Source of the DNA: PALSA-1316 sp964499365
GTDB taxonomy: Bacteria; Nitrospirota; Thermodesulfovibrionia; Thermodesulfovibrionales; UBA6898
Direction of reading: 5' to 3'
NCBI GenBank assembly: GCA_964499365.1
Contig: CAZCKU010000001.1
Span: 1 to 64,000 of the forward strand
Length of the DNA: 64,000 bases
This document shows positions 1 through 9,818 of the stretch, piece after piece. The position numbers and the translations under genes are program-made. Position 1 is the first letter of the stretch. Each line of letters starts with the position of its first letter. Below the pieces are notes generated by a model that saw nothing but the letters and a program-made list of their open reading frames with translations, did not search any database and was not told the DNA's origin.

Positions 1-96
1 TGGCCGTGTGTCTTGACCCTTACTTCCCTCTTCCCTCCTGTCGTCAACGATCAGTAGTGTCCATGAAAATAAATTGGACGAACCCATGAAAATGGG

Positions 97-127
97 TTGA
101 CAAATGAATACGGTTTCATGGTATACT
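97..127 (+). promoter_or_regulatory. Sigma-70-like promoter of the 5S rRNA gene
   Basis: A perfect -35 box TTGACA (97-102) is followed after 19 bases by TATACT (122-127), about 22 bases before the 5S gene. The 3' arm of a perfect 7-bp hairpin (AACCCAT 81-87, ATGGGTT 92-98, loop GAAA) touches the -35 box. The 10-mer CCATGAAAAT occurs at 61-70 and again at 84-93. The spacer is slightly long, so the exact boxes are an inference. Confidence 0.6.
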
Positions 128-148
128 AGTCTTTCTGGAAATTAAGGT

Positions 149-266
<118 letters not shown>

Positions 267-275
267 TTAAATGAG

Positions 276-315
276 AAGGCCCGGATTATTCTTTCGAATA
301 GCCCGGGCCTTTTTG
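276..315 (+). terminator. Rho-independent terminator of 5S rRNA
   Basis: The stem AAGGCCCGG (276-284) pairs with CCGGGCCTT ending at 311. An inner stem TATTC/GAATA caps it, and a run of T follows. This is a strong intrinsic terminator. Confidence 0.88.
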
Positions 316-491
316 CGTCATAGTTTTCGATAAGCCGGCTGTTTGTGGTCTGTTCTGATAGCGAATGTGACGACGCCAATCATTAATTATGAACGTGTAT
401 CTTGTGGTCGCTGCGTATTCTTTGAATCAGACCGGCCATTTGTTGTACAATGTAACCCTCAAATCATTCAGTGCCTGAAGGGAGATGTACT

Positions 492-701
492 ATGGAATCG
501 AAGAAAAATGACGGCTGGACATCAGGTGTTGCAGGTCTGTTCTGTTTCCTGGGAAGCATTGCTGCCGGGACGAGTCTCACGCAGGTCGTAAGCAATTTTA
601 ACGGGTGGCAGGCGGCGGGCTATGCTGTTATCGCTGGCATATTTATCGCCTGCTATACGGTTATCATTAAGACGATGCTCCAGACGCTGGCCGAAGAGTA
701 A
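492..701 (+). CDS. Small two-helix membrane protein, unknown function
   Basis: This 69-residue protein starts at ATG 492, behind GGGAGATG; the reading frame is open further upstream but has no better start. It has a short charged N-terminus (MESKKNDGW), a hydrophobic stretch at about residues 12-30, a second at about 43-62, and an acidic tail. A possible promoter TTGAAT-N18-TACAAT lies at 422-451. I do not recognise the family. It ends just before a hairpin that terminates the convergent DsrE-like gene. Confidence 0.6.
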   Translation: MESKKNDGWTSGVAGLFCFLGSIAAGTSLTQVVSNFNGWQAAGYAVIAGIFIACYTVIIKTMLQTLAEE

Positions 702-707
702 TTGTCC

Positions 708-747
708 AAAAAAAGGCAGGCCCCCTGCATCAATGCAGAGAGCCTGC
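708..747 (-). terminator. Intrinsic terminator of the DsrE-like gene
   Basis: Read on the minus strand, GCAGGC (742-747) pairs with GCCTGC (716-721), with an inner CTGCAT/ATGCAG stem. Seven T's follow (708-714). It lies between two convergent genes. Confidence 0.8.
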
Positions 748-762
748 GGGAGTGGGGAGATG

Positions 763-1152
763 TTACAGGTTCAGCTGGAAGGGGATGCGTCCGTCCAGCA
801 TAAGTTCACCGAGATAGGAACTTGCCTTGACCTCGGCATTCCTGATCAGGTCATCCTTGCTGATGCTGAAGGCCGACATAAAGGCATGGCAGACGAAGAA
901 CCTGATATTGAAATCTTCTATGAGGGTATTGAGCATTTCACCGACAACAACCTTCTGCCCCTCCATTTCCATCGAGATGGTGTCGGCGACGCCTTTTTTT
1001 GCAAGCTGAACACCTTCGCCGATCAGAAAGAAATCGAGCTCGATGCTGTCGTCGAAGGCCTTCATGTTCATGGCTATTTTCATCAGGCCAATTGCCTCAA
1101 TCGGGTTGCTCGTCGAGTGTGAGAGCACAAAGATATACTTTTTCTTCTCCAT
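763..1152 (-). CDS. DsrE/DsrF-like family protein
   Basis: The 129-residue soluble protein opens with a beta strand (KKYIFVLSHS) and continues with the alternating alpha/beta pattern of DsrE-like small proteins, which bind or relay sulfur in some family members. The segment RFFVCHAFMSAFSI carries a single Cys where active DsrE proteins have their sulfur-carrying Cys. The start is the ATG at 1152, behind GGAGG. The ORF extends 9 codons upstream without a ribosome site. Its own promoter and terminator make it a single-gene unit. A sulfur-transfer role is inference; no dsr or tus partner is nearby. Confidence 0.72.
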   Translation of the reverse strand: MEKKKYIFVLSHSTSNPIEAIGLMKIAMNMKAFDDSIELDFFLIGEGVQLAKKGVADTISMEMEGQKVVVGEMLNTLIEDFNIRFFVCHAFMSAFSISKDDLIRNAEVKASSYLGELMLDGRIPFQLNL

Positions 1153-1201
1153 AGATCCTCCGTGGTAGTTTAATTGCACAGTCTATTGATTGCGCAACTA
1201 T

Positions 1202-1231
1202 ATGATACTACAAGGCACAAATTGATGTCAA
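1202..1231 (-). promoter_or_regulatory. Promoter of the DsrE-like gene
   Basis: On the minus strand, TTGACA (1226-1231) and TATCAT (1202-1207) are separated by 18 bases. They lie about 50 bases upstream of the ATG at 1152. The rest of 1232-1405 holds no gene I can see. Confidence 0.65.
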
Positions 1232-1405
1232 CATCATTCCCGGCATGGTGGCCGGAATGTTCGAATAAGATGTCGGAATCAGGGGGTAGGTGATATCAGC
1301 AGGTAAAGCGCCGCCGTACACCCTTTATCAGCTGCGGGCGAGGACTCCGGCTGGCCACTCGTACATTCTTCAGATGAAGCTCCCTCCATGCGCGGGTAAG
1401 GCAGA

Positions 1406-2572
1406 TTAAAGGCAGATCAGATTATCCGGCAGGTCGGTAAGTCTCTCGCACCCGGAAGCAGTGACTGCAAACGTGTTTTCTATGCCAATCGCCCCGGTGC
1501 CGGGGAAGATAAATTTTGGTTCAATGGCAATTGTCTGACCCGCCAGTAGAGGAGTTTTGAATTTCTGCGCAAGGACCGGATATTCATCCAGTTCAAGGCC
1601 AACGCCATGGCCGACGAACCTGGCCTGTTCACCAGGATGCCCCATGAAATGATTCTTCAGCCCCGCCGACTCCGCAATACCGAACGCCCCGGTATAGAGG
1701 TCTTCGCAGATAGTACCCGGACGTATATTTTCGACCAGCCAGGCCTGGATATCGAGCGAGACCTTAAAAGCCCTTTTCATTTCCGGATCAAGATCGCCCA
1801 GGGAAAACATACGGCTCATATCAACGATATAGCCATTAAAGACCCCGGGATAATCGATCAATACCGGCAGATGCTCCGGAATCAACGCATCGGACGGTCC
1901 ATAGGGAGAGGCATACGAGAGTCCCCTCCCGGTGACAGGTCCGTCGAAGCAGCCCGGTGCAGCCGCGCCCGCGCCGGCAACCGCAAGGCCGGTAATCTCC
2001 TGGTTAAAGGCCCGCATGCGCAGATTACCCTCGCTCCAGCGCGAACGCAACCGGTACTCGATCTCCGCCGCCAGCTCACGTTCGCGCATGCCGCGCCGCA
2101 GAAACGTCGGAATCTCCCTGAAGACCTCGCTAAGCCTTCTGCCGCTCTCACGCATCTGTTCAAGCTCCCAGGCCGACTTGACCGAGCGCATTTGGCGGTT
2201 AAGCAGGGAAAGGTCGACCAATTCCCTGCTGCCAAGAAGTTTTGTATAGTACTGATACTGTGATACCGGGAGCACATCATACGCAAGACCGATTCTCCGC
2301 ACCTTCCTGTCGAAGAAGTCTTCAAGCTCGCGAGTCGCAGGATAGGGCCGGACGTCGGACAGGGTACTCTCCTCCATGGCGCGGATCAGGCTCTTCCTGA
2401 CAAACAGAGTCGGTTCTCCGGAAGCAGGCACCCAGAGAAGGGCATTTTGGCGTGTGCCGGCAAAGTAGCAGACATCAATCGGATACATAAAGAGAGCTCC
2501 GTCAATCTCATCTTCTCCGAGTGTCTGTTGAAGCAGCCTTATTCTTCCATCACTCTCCGCCTTCGGTACCAT
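1406..2572 (-). CDS. M24 family metallopeptidase (Xaa-Pro aminopeptidase-like)
   Basis: This 388-residue protein has a creatinase-like N-terminal domain (about 1-150) and a pita-bread M24 domain (about 155-385). The five metal ligands are visible: two Asp in LIDYPGVFNGYIVDMSRMF, His in GHGVGLELDE, Glu in IAIEPK and Glu in GIENTF. Such enzymes are cytoplasmic dinuclear-metal peptidases that usually cleave X-Pro bonds. Some relatives are creatinases or lyases, so the substrate is uncertain. The ATG at 2572 follows GGAGGA. It is transcribed divergently from hrpB. Confidence 0.87.
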   Translation of the reverse strand: MVPKAESDGRIRLLQQTLGEDEIDGALFMYPIDVCYFAGTRQNALLWVPASGEPTLFVRKSLIRAMEESTLSDVRPYPATRELEDFFDRKVRRIGLAYDVLPVSQYQYYTKLLGSRELVDLSLLNRQMRSVKSAWELEQMRESGRRLSEVFREIPTFLRRGMRERELAAEIEYRLRSRWSEGNLRMRAFNQEITGLAVAGAGAAAPGCFDGPVTGRGLSYASPYGPSDALIPEHLPVLIDYPGVFNGYIVDMSRMFSLGDLDPEMKRAFKVSLDIQAWLVENIRPGTICEDLYTGAFGIAESAGLKNHFMGHPGEQARFVGHGVGLELDEYPVLAQKFKTPLLAGQTIAIEPKFIFPGTGAIGIENTFAVTASGCERLTDLPDNLICL

Positions 2573-2694
2573 GGACCATTCCTCCGCCTTCTCAATATGA
2601 CAGCGTATTGATAATGATACAAAAAAATATGCTGCGGTTGCATTTCAATTCCTCATTGCCCCGACGGTGGTGTTAGAATAGCAACAGTTAAGCC

Positions 2695-5217
2695 ATGAAA
2701 ACCTATCCTGTCGACAACATCCTGGATCTGCTGATGGATTCCCTGCTCAGAAACAATTCGATCGTCCTTCAGGCTCCCCCCGGGGCAGGCAAGACAACAC
2801 GAGTGCCTCTTGCGCTCCTCGATGTCATACCAGAGGAGGCGGGACGGATAGTCATGCTTGAGCCGCGCAGGATCGCTGCCACCTCTGCAGCCCGCTGGAT
2901 GGCAGCAACCCTCGGGGAGGAGGTAGGAGGTACGGTCGGCTATTCCATCAGGTTTGACCGCAGGGTTTCGCAGTCCACCCGTATCGAGGTCGTGACCGAA
3001 GGGATTCTGACCCGCCGCATCCAGTCAGACCCTGGTCTTGAAGGCATCGCCATGATCATCTTTGATGAGTTCCACGAACGCAGCCTTCAAGCAGACCTCT
3101 CTCTCGCCCTCTGTCTGGATATACAACGCGGCCTCAGGAATGACCTGAAGCTGCTCATTATGTCTGCGACGCTGGATCCGGCTCCGGTGGCGCGGTTGCT
3201 GGGGGATGCACCGGTTGTGACAACAGAGGGGAGGACCTATCCTGTTGAAGAACGCTACCTGCCAGATGACAGGGAGCACCACAGACTGGCAGATCGCACA
3301 TCCCATGCCGTCGCGAGGGCTCTGAAGGAGACGCGGGGCGATATTCTCGTATTTCTCCCCGGGGCAGGAGAAATACGCGCCTGTGCCGATCTGCTGCGGC
3401 AGTCAGTCAGCGCCCACCACATAACCTTCCATCCTCTCTATGGCGACCTCTCCTTTGAGGAACAGGAGCGGGCAATAATGCCCTCGGAGATGAGAAAAAT
3501 CGTTCTTGCCACAAATATTGCGGAGACAAGTCTCACGATTGAAGGGGTTCAGGTCGTCGTCGACAGCGGACTGGCGCGGAGACTTCAGTATGATCCATCG
3601 AGCGGGATGAACAGGCTGGTCACCGTGCCAATATCAAAGGCTTCGGCCGAACAGCGGAAAGGACGGGCCGGGAGGACCGCTCCGGGGGTCTGCTACCGTC
3701 TCTACAGCAGATACGCGCTCGAGACGATGGTACCGTATGCCCCTCCCGAGATATCAGTTTCCGATCTCTCTTCTGTTGTCCTCGAACTGGCTGTCTGGGG
3801 GGTGAAAGACCCTTCGAAGCTGGCATGGCTGGATGTCCCACCTGCAGCATCCTGGGAGTCAGCGCGTGCACTCCTCACCGCCCTCGGGGCTCTTGACCGG
3901 CATGGCTCGGTAACTGCCGCGGGAAGGAAGATGGCCGGATTGCCGCTCCATCCTCGTCTCGGGAGATTATTGGTGAGGGCGGATGAACTGGGTGCCCCGA
4001 GATTGGGTGCCGACCTGGCCGCATTGCTTTCCGAAAGAGACATCCTCCGCAGAAACGTGCCGGGGATGGACGAAGAACCGGATGTCTCGGATAGACTCGA
4101 AATACTCCGACGCTGGCGAAGGGATGGGGTCGTTCCGTCCGTGGCCGACGCCTGGGCCTTGCGCGTCGTTGATAAGACCGCACGACATCTGCTTCGGGAG
4201 ATACGGAGGGCCGACAGCGGGAATACTGACGAGGCCGGTGGCAACGAACTGATTTCCCGGCTTCTTCTGGATGCCTTTCCCGACCGAATTGCAAAGCTGC
4301 GGGAGGACGGCGAAGGGAGATACGTCCTGTCACAGGGGAGGGGCGTCAGGTTTATCAGGCCGGGCACCATGGCGGGAAACCGGTTCATTGTGGCCCTGAA
4401 CGTCGACGCCGGAGAAAAGGCTGAAGGTGTCGTACATCTGGCTGCGTCCCTTACGGAAGAACTCATCCGGAGTGAATGTGGCGGTCTTATCGAAAAAAGG
4501 CGCAGAGTTGATTGGGACAGCAGGGAGGGCAGAATTGTCTCTTCAGTCGAAGAGCGGCTGGGGGCTGTTTCGCTGTCTCAAAGGCCATTCAGGCCGTCGG
4601 ATGAAGAGACCGTGCCGGTTCTCTGCGCGGCAATACGCTCTGATCACTCGCTGGTCGTCTTTCGTCCGGCCTGCCGTCAATTCCTGTCGCGTGTCTGCCT
4701 GATGAAGAGGACGTTCCCTGAGGAGGACTGGCCGGATCTTTCGGAAGACCGTCTTGCGGCTTCGCCCGAAGAATGGCTCCTGCCGTGGCTCAAGGGCATT
4801 CGCAATGCCAAAGACCTGGCCGCGCTGGATATCCTCGCTGCGCTGAGGGCACGCCTGACGTGGGCCCAGCTGCGCCTTCTCGAGCAGGAGGCCCCGACAC
4901 ACCTTGCCGTCCCGAGCGGTTCACGGGTAGCACTGGATTATTCCTCCGGAGACCTCCCGGTCCTGGCAGTCAAACTCCAGGAGATGTTCGGTCTTGCCGA
5001 CACCCCCACCGTTGCGGGCGGAAGGGTAAAGGTACTCCTGCATCTTCTGTCTCCGGCCCGCAGACCTGTTCAGATTACGCAGGACCTTCGGGGTTTCTGG
5101 AACAGCGGCTATCTGCAGGTCAAAAAAGAACTGAAAGGCCGCTATCCGAAGCACCCCTGGCCGGATGATCCCTGGAACGCACCTCCGACGAGGAGGCTGA
5201 AACCAAAGGGGACATAG
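2695..5217 (+). CDS. hrpB: ATP-dependent helicase HrpB
   Basis: The 840-residue length matches the HrpB family of DEAH/RHA-type helicases. Visible motifs are Walker A GAGKT (30-34), the Walker B variant DEFH (124-127), SATLD near 155, and RKGRAGRTAPG in motif VI. A long HrpB-specific C-terminal region ends in YPKHPWPDDPW. HrpB is a putative RNA helicase whose cellular role is poorly defined. No ribosome site precedes the ATG. A TAGAAT box at 2674-2679 suggests a very short leader. Confidence 0.95.
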   Translation: MKTYPVDNILDLLMDSLLRNNSIVLQAPPGAGKTTRVPLALLDVIPEEAGRIVMLEPRRIAATSAARWMAATLGEEVGGTVGYSIRFDRRVSQSTRIEVVTEGILTRRIQSDPGLEGIAMIIFDEFHERSLQADLSLALCLDIQRGLRNDLKLLIMSATLDPAPVARLLGDAPVVTTEGRTYPVEERYLPDDREHHRLADRTSHAVARALKETRGDILVFLPGAGEIRACADLLRQSVSAHHITFHPLYGDLSFEEQERAIMPSEMRKIVLATNIAETSLTIEGVQVVVDSGLARRLQYDPSSGMNRLVTVPISKASAEQRKGRAGRTAPGVCYRLYSRYALETMVPYAPPEISVSDLSSVVLELAVWGVKDPSKLAWLDVPPAASWESARALLTALGALDRHGSVTAAGRKMAGLPLHPRLGRLLVRADELGAPRLGADLAALLSERDILRRNVPGMDEEPDVSDRLEILRRWRRDGVVPSVADAWALRVVDKTARHLLREIRRADSGNTDEAGGNELISRLLLDAFPDRIAKLREDGEGRYVLSQGRGVRFIRPGTMAGNRFIVALNVDAGEKAEGVVHLAASLTEELIRSECGGLIEKRRRVDWDSREGRIVSSVEERLGAVSLSQRPFRPSDEETVPVLCAAIRSDHSLVVFRPACRQFLSRVCLMKRTFPEEDWPDLSEDRLAASPEEWLLPWLKGIRNAKDLAALDILAALRARLTWAQLRLLEQEAPTHLAVPSGSRVALDYSSGDLPVLAVKLQEMFGLADTPTVAGGRVKVLLHLLSPARRPVQITQDLRGFWNSGYLQVKKELKGRYPKHPWPDDPWNAPPTRRLKPKGT

Positions 5218-5269
5218 CAGTTACGGCCTGTCCTGACGACGCCCTTTTCCCCTTCCCGAAAGTTCGCTG

Positions 5270-5299
5270 TTGCACCGCTCCCCCCTGATGGCATACAAT
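5270..5299 (+). promoter_or_regulatory. Promoter upstream of membrane diguanylate cyclase
   Basis: TTGCAC (5270-5275) and TACAAT (5294-5299) are 18 bases apart, about 40 bases before the ATG at 5339. Confidence 0.5.
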
Positions 5300-5338
5300 T
5301 CTGTATATGAGTCGCCACCGCGCCCAGGGGAATGAATA

Positions 5339-6406
5339 ATGCGTAGTCAAGGCCAGGAAGGGATCTCCCCGGAAAGCCAGCGGTATATAGGCTATGACAG
5401 GATCATGGGCAATATTGCCTGGCTCCTGATCGCGATTGTCACCCTGGATATCAAGCTTCTGCCGCGTGGTGATGCAAACAACTTCCCCCTGGCCGTTATC
5501 TGCGTGCTGCTCTTTATCTATAACGTAATCGCGCGGTATGTGTTGCGCCAGGGGTACCAGGGCAGATTCAAGACGTTTGTTGACCTTATCGTGTTCATGT
5601 CTTTTGCCGTAGCCGTGAGCTGGTATACGGGCAAGACATCCAGCCCCTTTGTTTCCCTGCTCTATCTCGGCCTGATGGCGACCGCACTCACGCAGGGAAA
5701 AAGGATTACCTATTTCATGGCAGGCCTCGCCGTCACTTCCTATACCTATCTCGCGGTTCAGGAGAATATCGATTTTCTTGCCAGAAGCAGGGCGCTCGAA
5801 AGTCTGCTCCAGATCTTTCCGTTCATGCTCATCGCGCATCTCGGTGCGATGCTGGCCGGCGAGACGGAACATGCGCGGCAGGAGGTTGAAAGACTTTCCC
5901 TGACCGACGAGATAACCGGGTTCAACAACATGAGGAACTTTGCGCATCTGGCAAGGACGCAGGAGGCGCTTGCGAAAAGGAACAACAGGGAGTTCTCGAT
6001 ATGCATGCTGGATGCGGACAACCTCAAGAAGATCAACGATATTCACGGCCACCTGGCCGGGACCGAACTGATACGGCATATAGGCAGCATCATCGGCCGC
6101 TGTGTGCGTGCCTCGGATATCATTGCCCGGTATGGCGGGGATGAATTCATCATCCTCTTCGCCGATACGCCGGCCGACAAGGCCCTTGCAGCGGTGGATA
6201 GGATCATCAAGACCTTTGCTGCGACGCCGTTTGCATTCGATGACAAGGAGCTCTCTTCAACACTATCGGCCGGCCTTGCATCATTCCCGGGTGACGGCGA
6301 GGATATCCGCACCGTAACGGCCAGGGCCGATGAGGCCCTCTACGTGAGCAAAACGTCCGGAAAAAACCGCGTGACGGTCAGCGGTGGAGTGAGGCACGGG
6401 GCGTGA
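5339..6406 (+). CDS. Membrane-bound diguanylate cyclase (GGDEF)
   Basis: The 355-residue protein has about six hydrophobic helices (roughly residues 25-172) followed by a GGDEF domain. It would make c-di-GMP from two GTP at the inner membrane. GGDEF is intact at 266-270, and the product-inhibition I-site RASD lies at 257-260, five residues upstream. The membrane part contains no recognisable 7TM or MASE signature by eye, so its signal is unknown. It is one of three GGDEF genes in the window. Confidence 0.92.
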   Translation: MRSQGQEGISPESQRYIGYDRIMGNIAWLLIAIVTLDIKLLPRGDANNFPLAVICVLLFIYNVIARYVLRQGYQGRFKTFVDLIVFMSFAVAVSWYTGKTSSPFVSLLYLGLMATALTQGKRITYFMAGLAVTSYTYLAVQENIDFLARSRALESLLQIFPFMLIAHLGAMLAGETEHARQEVERLSLTDEITGFNNMRNFAHLARTQEALAKRNNREFSICMLDADNLKKINDIHGHLAGTELIRHIGSIIGRCVRASDIIARYGGDEFIILFADTPADKALAAVDRIIKTFAATPFAFDDKELSSTLSAGLASFPGDGEDIRTVTARADEALYVSKTSGKNRVTVSGGVRHGA

Positions 6407-6726
6407 AGGCCTTAGGGAAGCGGTTATTTTCATGCATGCCCCCCATTTGAGACCGGATTAGCCCTGGCGCAGCGGCTCAGTATGTGTAGTGCCGGTCGGT
6501 CAATTATGTGGGTCCGCTCCTGCCTCTTCCTGCGCAATAACCGGGGAGGGTTGATACGTCTCACGCAAAAATAAATAGGGACACATCCCATTTATCTCCG
6601 TTGCCTCTGTTTTTTCTCAAGTTGAGCTTATCAACTTGCACAGGTCCGTTGATACTCGCTTTGATTGCTAAGTCGGGGTGTCCCCTTTTATGGGCAGGTG
6701 ATATTTTTTGCAGCACGCTCAGGCTG
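6407..6726. repeat. Gene-free stretch with a degenerate REP-like inverted repeat
   Basis: No gene is seen in these 320 bases between two convergent cyclase genes. A sequence around 6571-6590 (AATAGGGACACATCCCATTT) is matched in inverted orientation by GGGGTGTCCCCTTTTATGG around 6675-6693. Such GGGACAC motifs are typical of repeats mobilised by REP-associated tyrosine transposases. No transposase is present here, so this may be a remnant. Confidence 0.4.
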
Positions 6727-7467
6727 CTACTTTTTCTTTCTCTTGTTCAGGTACATTTTTTTGTCGGCCTCACTCAGGACCTCGATGATATCTTTCCCCG
6801 CTTCCCACACGGAGCAGCCGATGCTCAGTGACAGCCGGTAATCAAAGGTTGCATAGGCCTTGTTCCATTCCCCGACGCTTTCTTCAATCCGTGCATAGAG
6901 GGGCCCGTTCCCCTCGCAGGTAGATATGGGGGTGACGATCACGAACTCATCTCCGCCGTATCTGCAGAGAAAATCGGATTTTCTGACGGCGTTCTTCAAT
7001 ATGCGTGCGCACTCCCTCAGGACCCCGTCTCCATGCAGGTGGCCATAGGTGTCGTTGATATCCTTGAAGTTGTCGATATCGATGATAATGATCGAAAGAC
7101 TCTCGTGCTGCCTTTCTGCCTTGCGGATGTCCCGGACGATCGTCTCGTTGAAGAAGTTCCGGTTGTAGAGCCCGGTGAGCAGGTCTCGGGTGGCAAGCTT
7201 CCGCAGCCGCTCCTGGGAGGCCTTCAGGTTCTTGACGAGCATGCCGAGGTGGTCGTATATCTCGCAGATCAGCGCACGGTAAATGACATCGGTATCTCTT
7301 TGTCCCTCACCGGCACCGCGGCATTCTTCGTCAGCGATCTCCTTCTTCACGGTCTCGATCATCTGCTCCCAGGACTCGTCCGTCTCGCTCCGGGAGAGGT
7401 CGATAAGGGCCCTGATGTCACCGGAGAGCTTTTTTAAGGCATCGTGGAGCTGACTATGGTCTGTCAT
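6727..7467 (-). CDS. Soluble diguanylate cyclase (GGDEF)
   Basis: The 246-residue cytoplasmic protein has an N-terminal helical region (1-90, partly coiled coil, no known sensor domain) and a GGDEF domain (about 92-245). GGDEF is intact at 171-175, with the I-site RKSD at 162-165. The metal-binding Asp in IIDIDNFKDIND and the GHLHGD motif are present, so it should be catalytically active. It ends close to the repeat-like stretch it shares with the convergent membrane cyclase. No strong ribosome site precedes the ATG, so the start is less certain than the domain. Confidence 0.9.
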   Translation of the reverse strand: MTDHSQLHDALKKLSGDIRALIDLSRSETDESWEQMIETVKKEIADEECRGAGEGQRDTDVIYRALICEIYDHLGMLVKNLKASQERLRKLATRDLLTGLYNRNFFNETIVRDIRKAERQHESLSIIIIDIDNFKDINDTYGHLHGDGVLRECARILKNAVRKSDFLCRYGGDEFVIVTPISTCEGNGPLYARIEESVGEWNKAYATFDYRLSLSIGCSVWEAGKDIIEVLSEADKKMYLNKRKKK

Positions 7468-7639
7468 GGCCCGCTGCCTTGTCTGTCCGCACCCGTAAAT
7501 ACAGGGATTTCTTCATGGTTCCATGCATGGTCAGTTACGATATATGAAATAAGGCGTTCTGTCAAGCCGGCAACAGGGCCGGCAGCGGGGCCGCTGAGGT
7601 GGCGCCGGGGTGGCAAGGGGCGCCTGCGCAATGTCTTGC

Positions 7640-9658
7640 TCAGTCGCCAAGCATCGCCTTGATGTTTGCGAAGAACTTCTCTGCATAGGCCTTTTCTTCT
7701 TCAGGGCCGAGTTCCTCGAACCGGTCGAGCTTTTTTATCACCGCTGCGGGAATCTCATCGATAAACCGTGAGGGGAACGCCGCAGTCTCTTTTCCGTATT
7801 TGGTCCGGTGGTCGGCATAGGTTATGTAGAGCTCGTTTTTTGCCCTTGTAATGCCGACGTAAAAGAGCCGTCGCTCCTCCTCGAGCCCTTCTTCAGTATC
7901 AGCCGACTTCCGGTGCGGGAGGATATCTTCTTCAGCCCCGACGATAAAGACCACCGGGAACTCAAGGCCTTTCGACGAGTGGAAGGAAATCAGGGTAACG
8001 CCCCTGCTTATCTTTTCATCCTTTGCCTCCAGCAGGTCAGTAAGGGCCATGGCCTCAAGAAAGCCGTGCAGAGAAGGAGGCTGCTCCGCTATCTCGTAGC
8101 GGCCGAGGGATTCGACAAATCCGTCCAGGTTTTCTATCTTCCTGAAGGCGGTCTCGGGTGTCTTGTACAGCTCGGTGATATAGTTGTTATAGCTGATCTC
8201 CTCGATAAGGGCCTTGAGGGTATTCCCCATGTCTCTTCCCCTGGTGAACCTCTCGCGATATTGACCGATAAGCCCGTGCAGCGACACGGCGGAGGAGGCA
8301 GCCTTGGGGCTCAGACCGGCTATTTCCGGGGCCCTTCCGAAGGCCTCAAGGAGACTGATGGAACTGGCCCGGCTGAATTCCGACAGCGTGCCGAGGGCCG
8401 AGGTCCCGAGCCCCCTCTTCGGGGCGTTGGCTGCCCTGAGCAGACTGAGATCGTCAGACGGGTTGGCGATGATCTTCAGGTATGCCGCGATGTCCTTGAT
8501 CTCCTTGTTCTCAAAATAACTGGTGCCGCCGATGACAGTATAGGGTATCCTCTGCCTCCGCAGTGCCTCCTCAAAGGGCTTTGAAAATATATTCGCACGA
8601 TAGATCACCGCGAAGTCTTCATACGGGTTGTTCCGTTCGAAGCGGATCGACGCGATTCTCTTTGCCAGCCAGTCGGCCTCGTCTTCCGTGTCCCGTGCCT
8701 TCAGGACCCTCACCCTCAGGCCGTCTCCCCGTTCGGTCCAGAGGGATTTTTCCATCCGTTTCCTGTTGTTCGTGATAACGCCGTTTGCAGCCTTCAGTAT
8801 GTTCCCGAAGGACCGGTAGTTCTGTTCGAGCCGGACAATGACCGTGCCCGGGAAATCCCTTTCGAAGTCAAGGATATTGCCGAGGTTTGCGCCCCGCCAG
8901 CCGTATATCGACTGGTCGTCGTCCCCCACGACGCAGAGGTTTCTGCGCTCACCCGCGAGGAGCCTGATGAAATCATACTGCACCCGGTTCGTGTCCTGAT
9001 ACTCGTCAACCATGAGATACCTGAACCTCTCCCGGTATTTCCCGAGGACCGCCGGGTGCTCCCGGAAGAGTTTGAGGGTCAGGAGCAGCAGGTCGTCGAA
9101 GTCAAGCGCGTTCAGGGATTTTAACGCTGACAAATATTTCGGATAGACCATCGCAGAGGCCTCCTCAAGCGGCACGTCGGAGGCTGCCGGCTCAACCGTG
9201 GTGAAATCGTTTTTTGTCCGGCTGATCCGTTCGAGAATAGATTCTGCCTTGAAGCTCTTGTCGTAGAACTTGATGTCGGAGAGGATGTTCCTCAGGAGCG
9301 ATACCTGCTCGGAGGTGTCGTAGATCGTGAAGTCCTTCCGGTACCCCAGGTGCTCTATTTCACGTCTCAGAATCTTCAGGCAGAGGGAATGGAAGGTCGA
9401 GATGACCGGCGATCCGCTCCCGCCGCCGACCATCGACTGGACGCGTTCCTTCATTTCCCTTGCAGCCTTGTTCGTAAAGGTGACCGCCAGGATTGACCGT
9501 GCCGCAACACCGGTGCTCATCAGATATGCGGTGCGCAGGGTGATGACCCTTGTCTTTCCCGAACCGGCGCCGGCAAGGATAAGGAGTGGTCCTTCCATAT
9601 GCATGACGGCTTCCTTCTGCCGGGGGTTGAGGCGAGAGACAGCTGTGTATATATCCAT
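7640..9658 (-). CDS. UvrD/Rep/PcrA-type ATP-dependent DNA helicase
   Basis: This 672-residue superfamily 1 helicase unwinds DNA 3' to 5' in repair or replication restart. Motifs seen are the Q-motif region LNPRQKEAV, Walker A GAGSGKT (30-36), VDEYQDTN, GDDDQSIYGWRGA, LEQNYRS, and the motif V/VI region with ISFHSSKGLEF and EERRLFYVGITRAK. The start is ATG 9658, behind AAAGGA; the frame extends 22 codons upstream without support. It is shorter than E. coli UvrD (720), so uvrD, pcrA and rep cannot be separated by eye. Confidence 0.92.
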   Translation of the reverse strand: MDIYTAVSRLNPRQKEAVMHMEGPLLILAGAGSGKTRVITLRTAYLMSTGVAARSILAVTFTNKAAREMKERVQSMVGGGSGSPVISTFHSLCLKILRREIEHLGYRKDFTIYDTSEQVSLLRNILSDIKFYDKSFKAESILERISRTKNDFTTVEPAASDVPLEEASAMVYPKYLSALKSLNALDFDDLLLLTLKLFREHPAVLGKYRERFRYLMVDEYQDTNRVQYDFIRLLAGERRNLCVVGDDDQSIYGWRGANLGNILDFERDFPGTVIVRLEQNYRSFGNILKAANGVITNNRKRMEKSLWTERGDGLRVRVLKARDTEDEADWLAKRIASIRFERNNPYEDFAVIYRANIFSKPFEEALRRQRIPYTVIGGTSYFENKEIKDIAAYLKIIANPSDDLSLLRAANAPKRGLGTSALGTLSEFSRASSISLLEAFGRAPEIAGLSPKAASSAVSLHGLIGQYRERFTRGRDMGNTLKALIEEISYNNYITELYKTPETAFRKIENLDGFVESLGRYEIAEQPPSLHGFLEAMALTDLLEAKDEKISRGVTLISFHSSKGLEFPVVFIVGAEEDILPHRKSADTEEGLEEERRLFYVGITRAKNELYITYADHRTKYGKETAAFPSRFIDEIPAAVIKKLDRFEELGPEEEKAYAEKFFANIKAMLGD

Positions 9659-9818
9659 TGACGTATATGTCCTTTGATTGTTATTCCCGTGCAGATAAAA
9701 GCTACAGGGCAGGCGTATCTGCATGCGGAGCGGGATTATGGTCCAGGCCTGTCAGGACTTCGCCGGGTCAGTCTGTGTCAACCATGCCCGTGCTGTTCTG
9801 AAACGCAGACAGCAGGTG

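Noticed and set aside
3702..4466. Long antisense ORF (254 codons) inside hrpB
   Set aside because: It overlaps HrpB, whose motifs and full length fit the family. The antisense product is low-complexity, rich in Ser and Arg, as expected for a shadow of GC-rich coding sequence.
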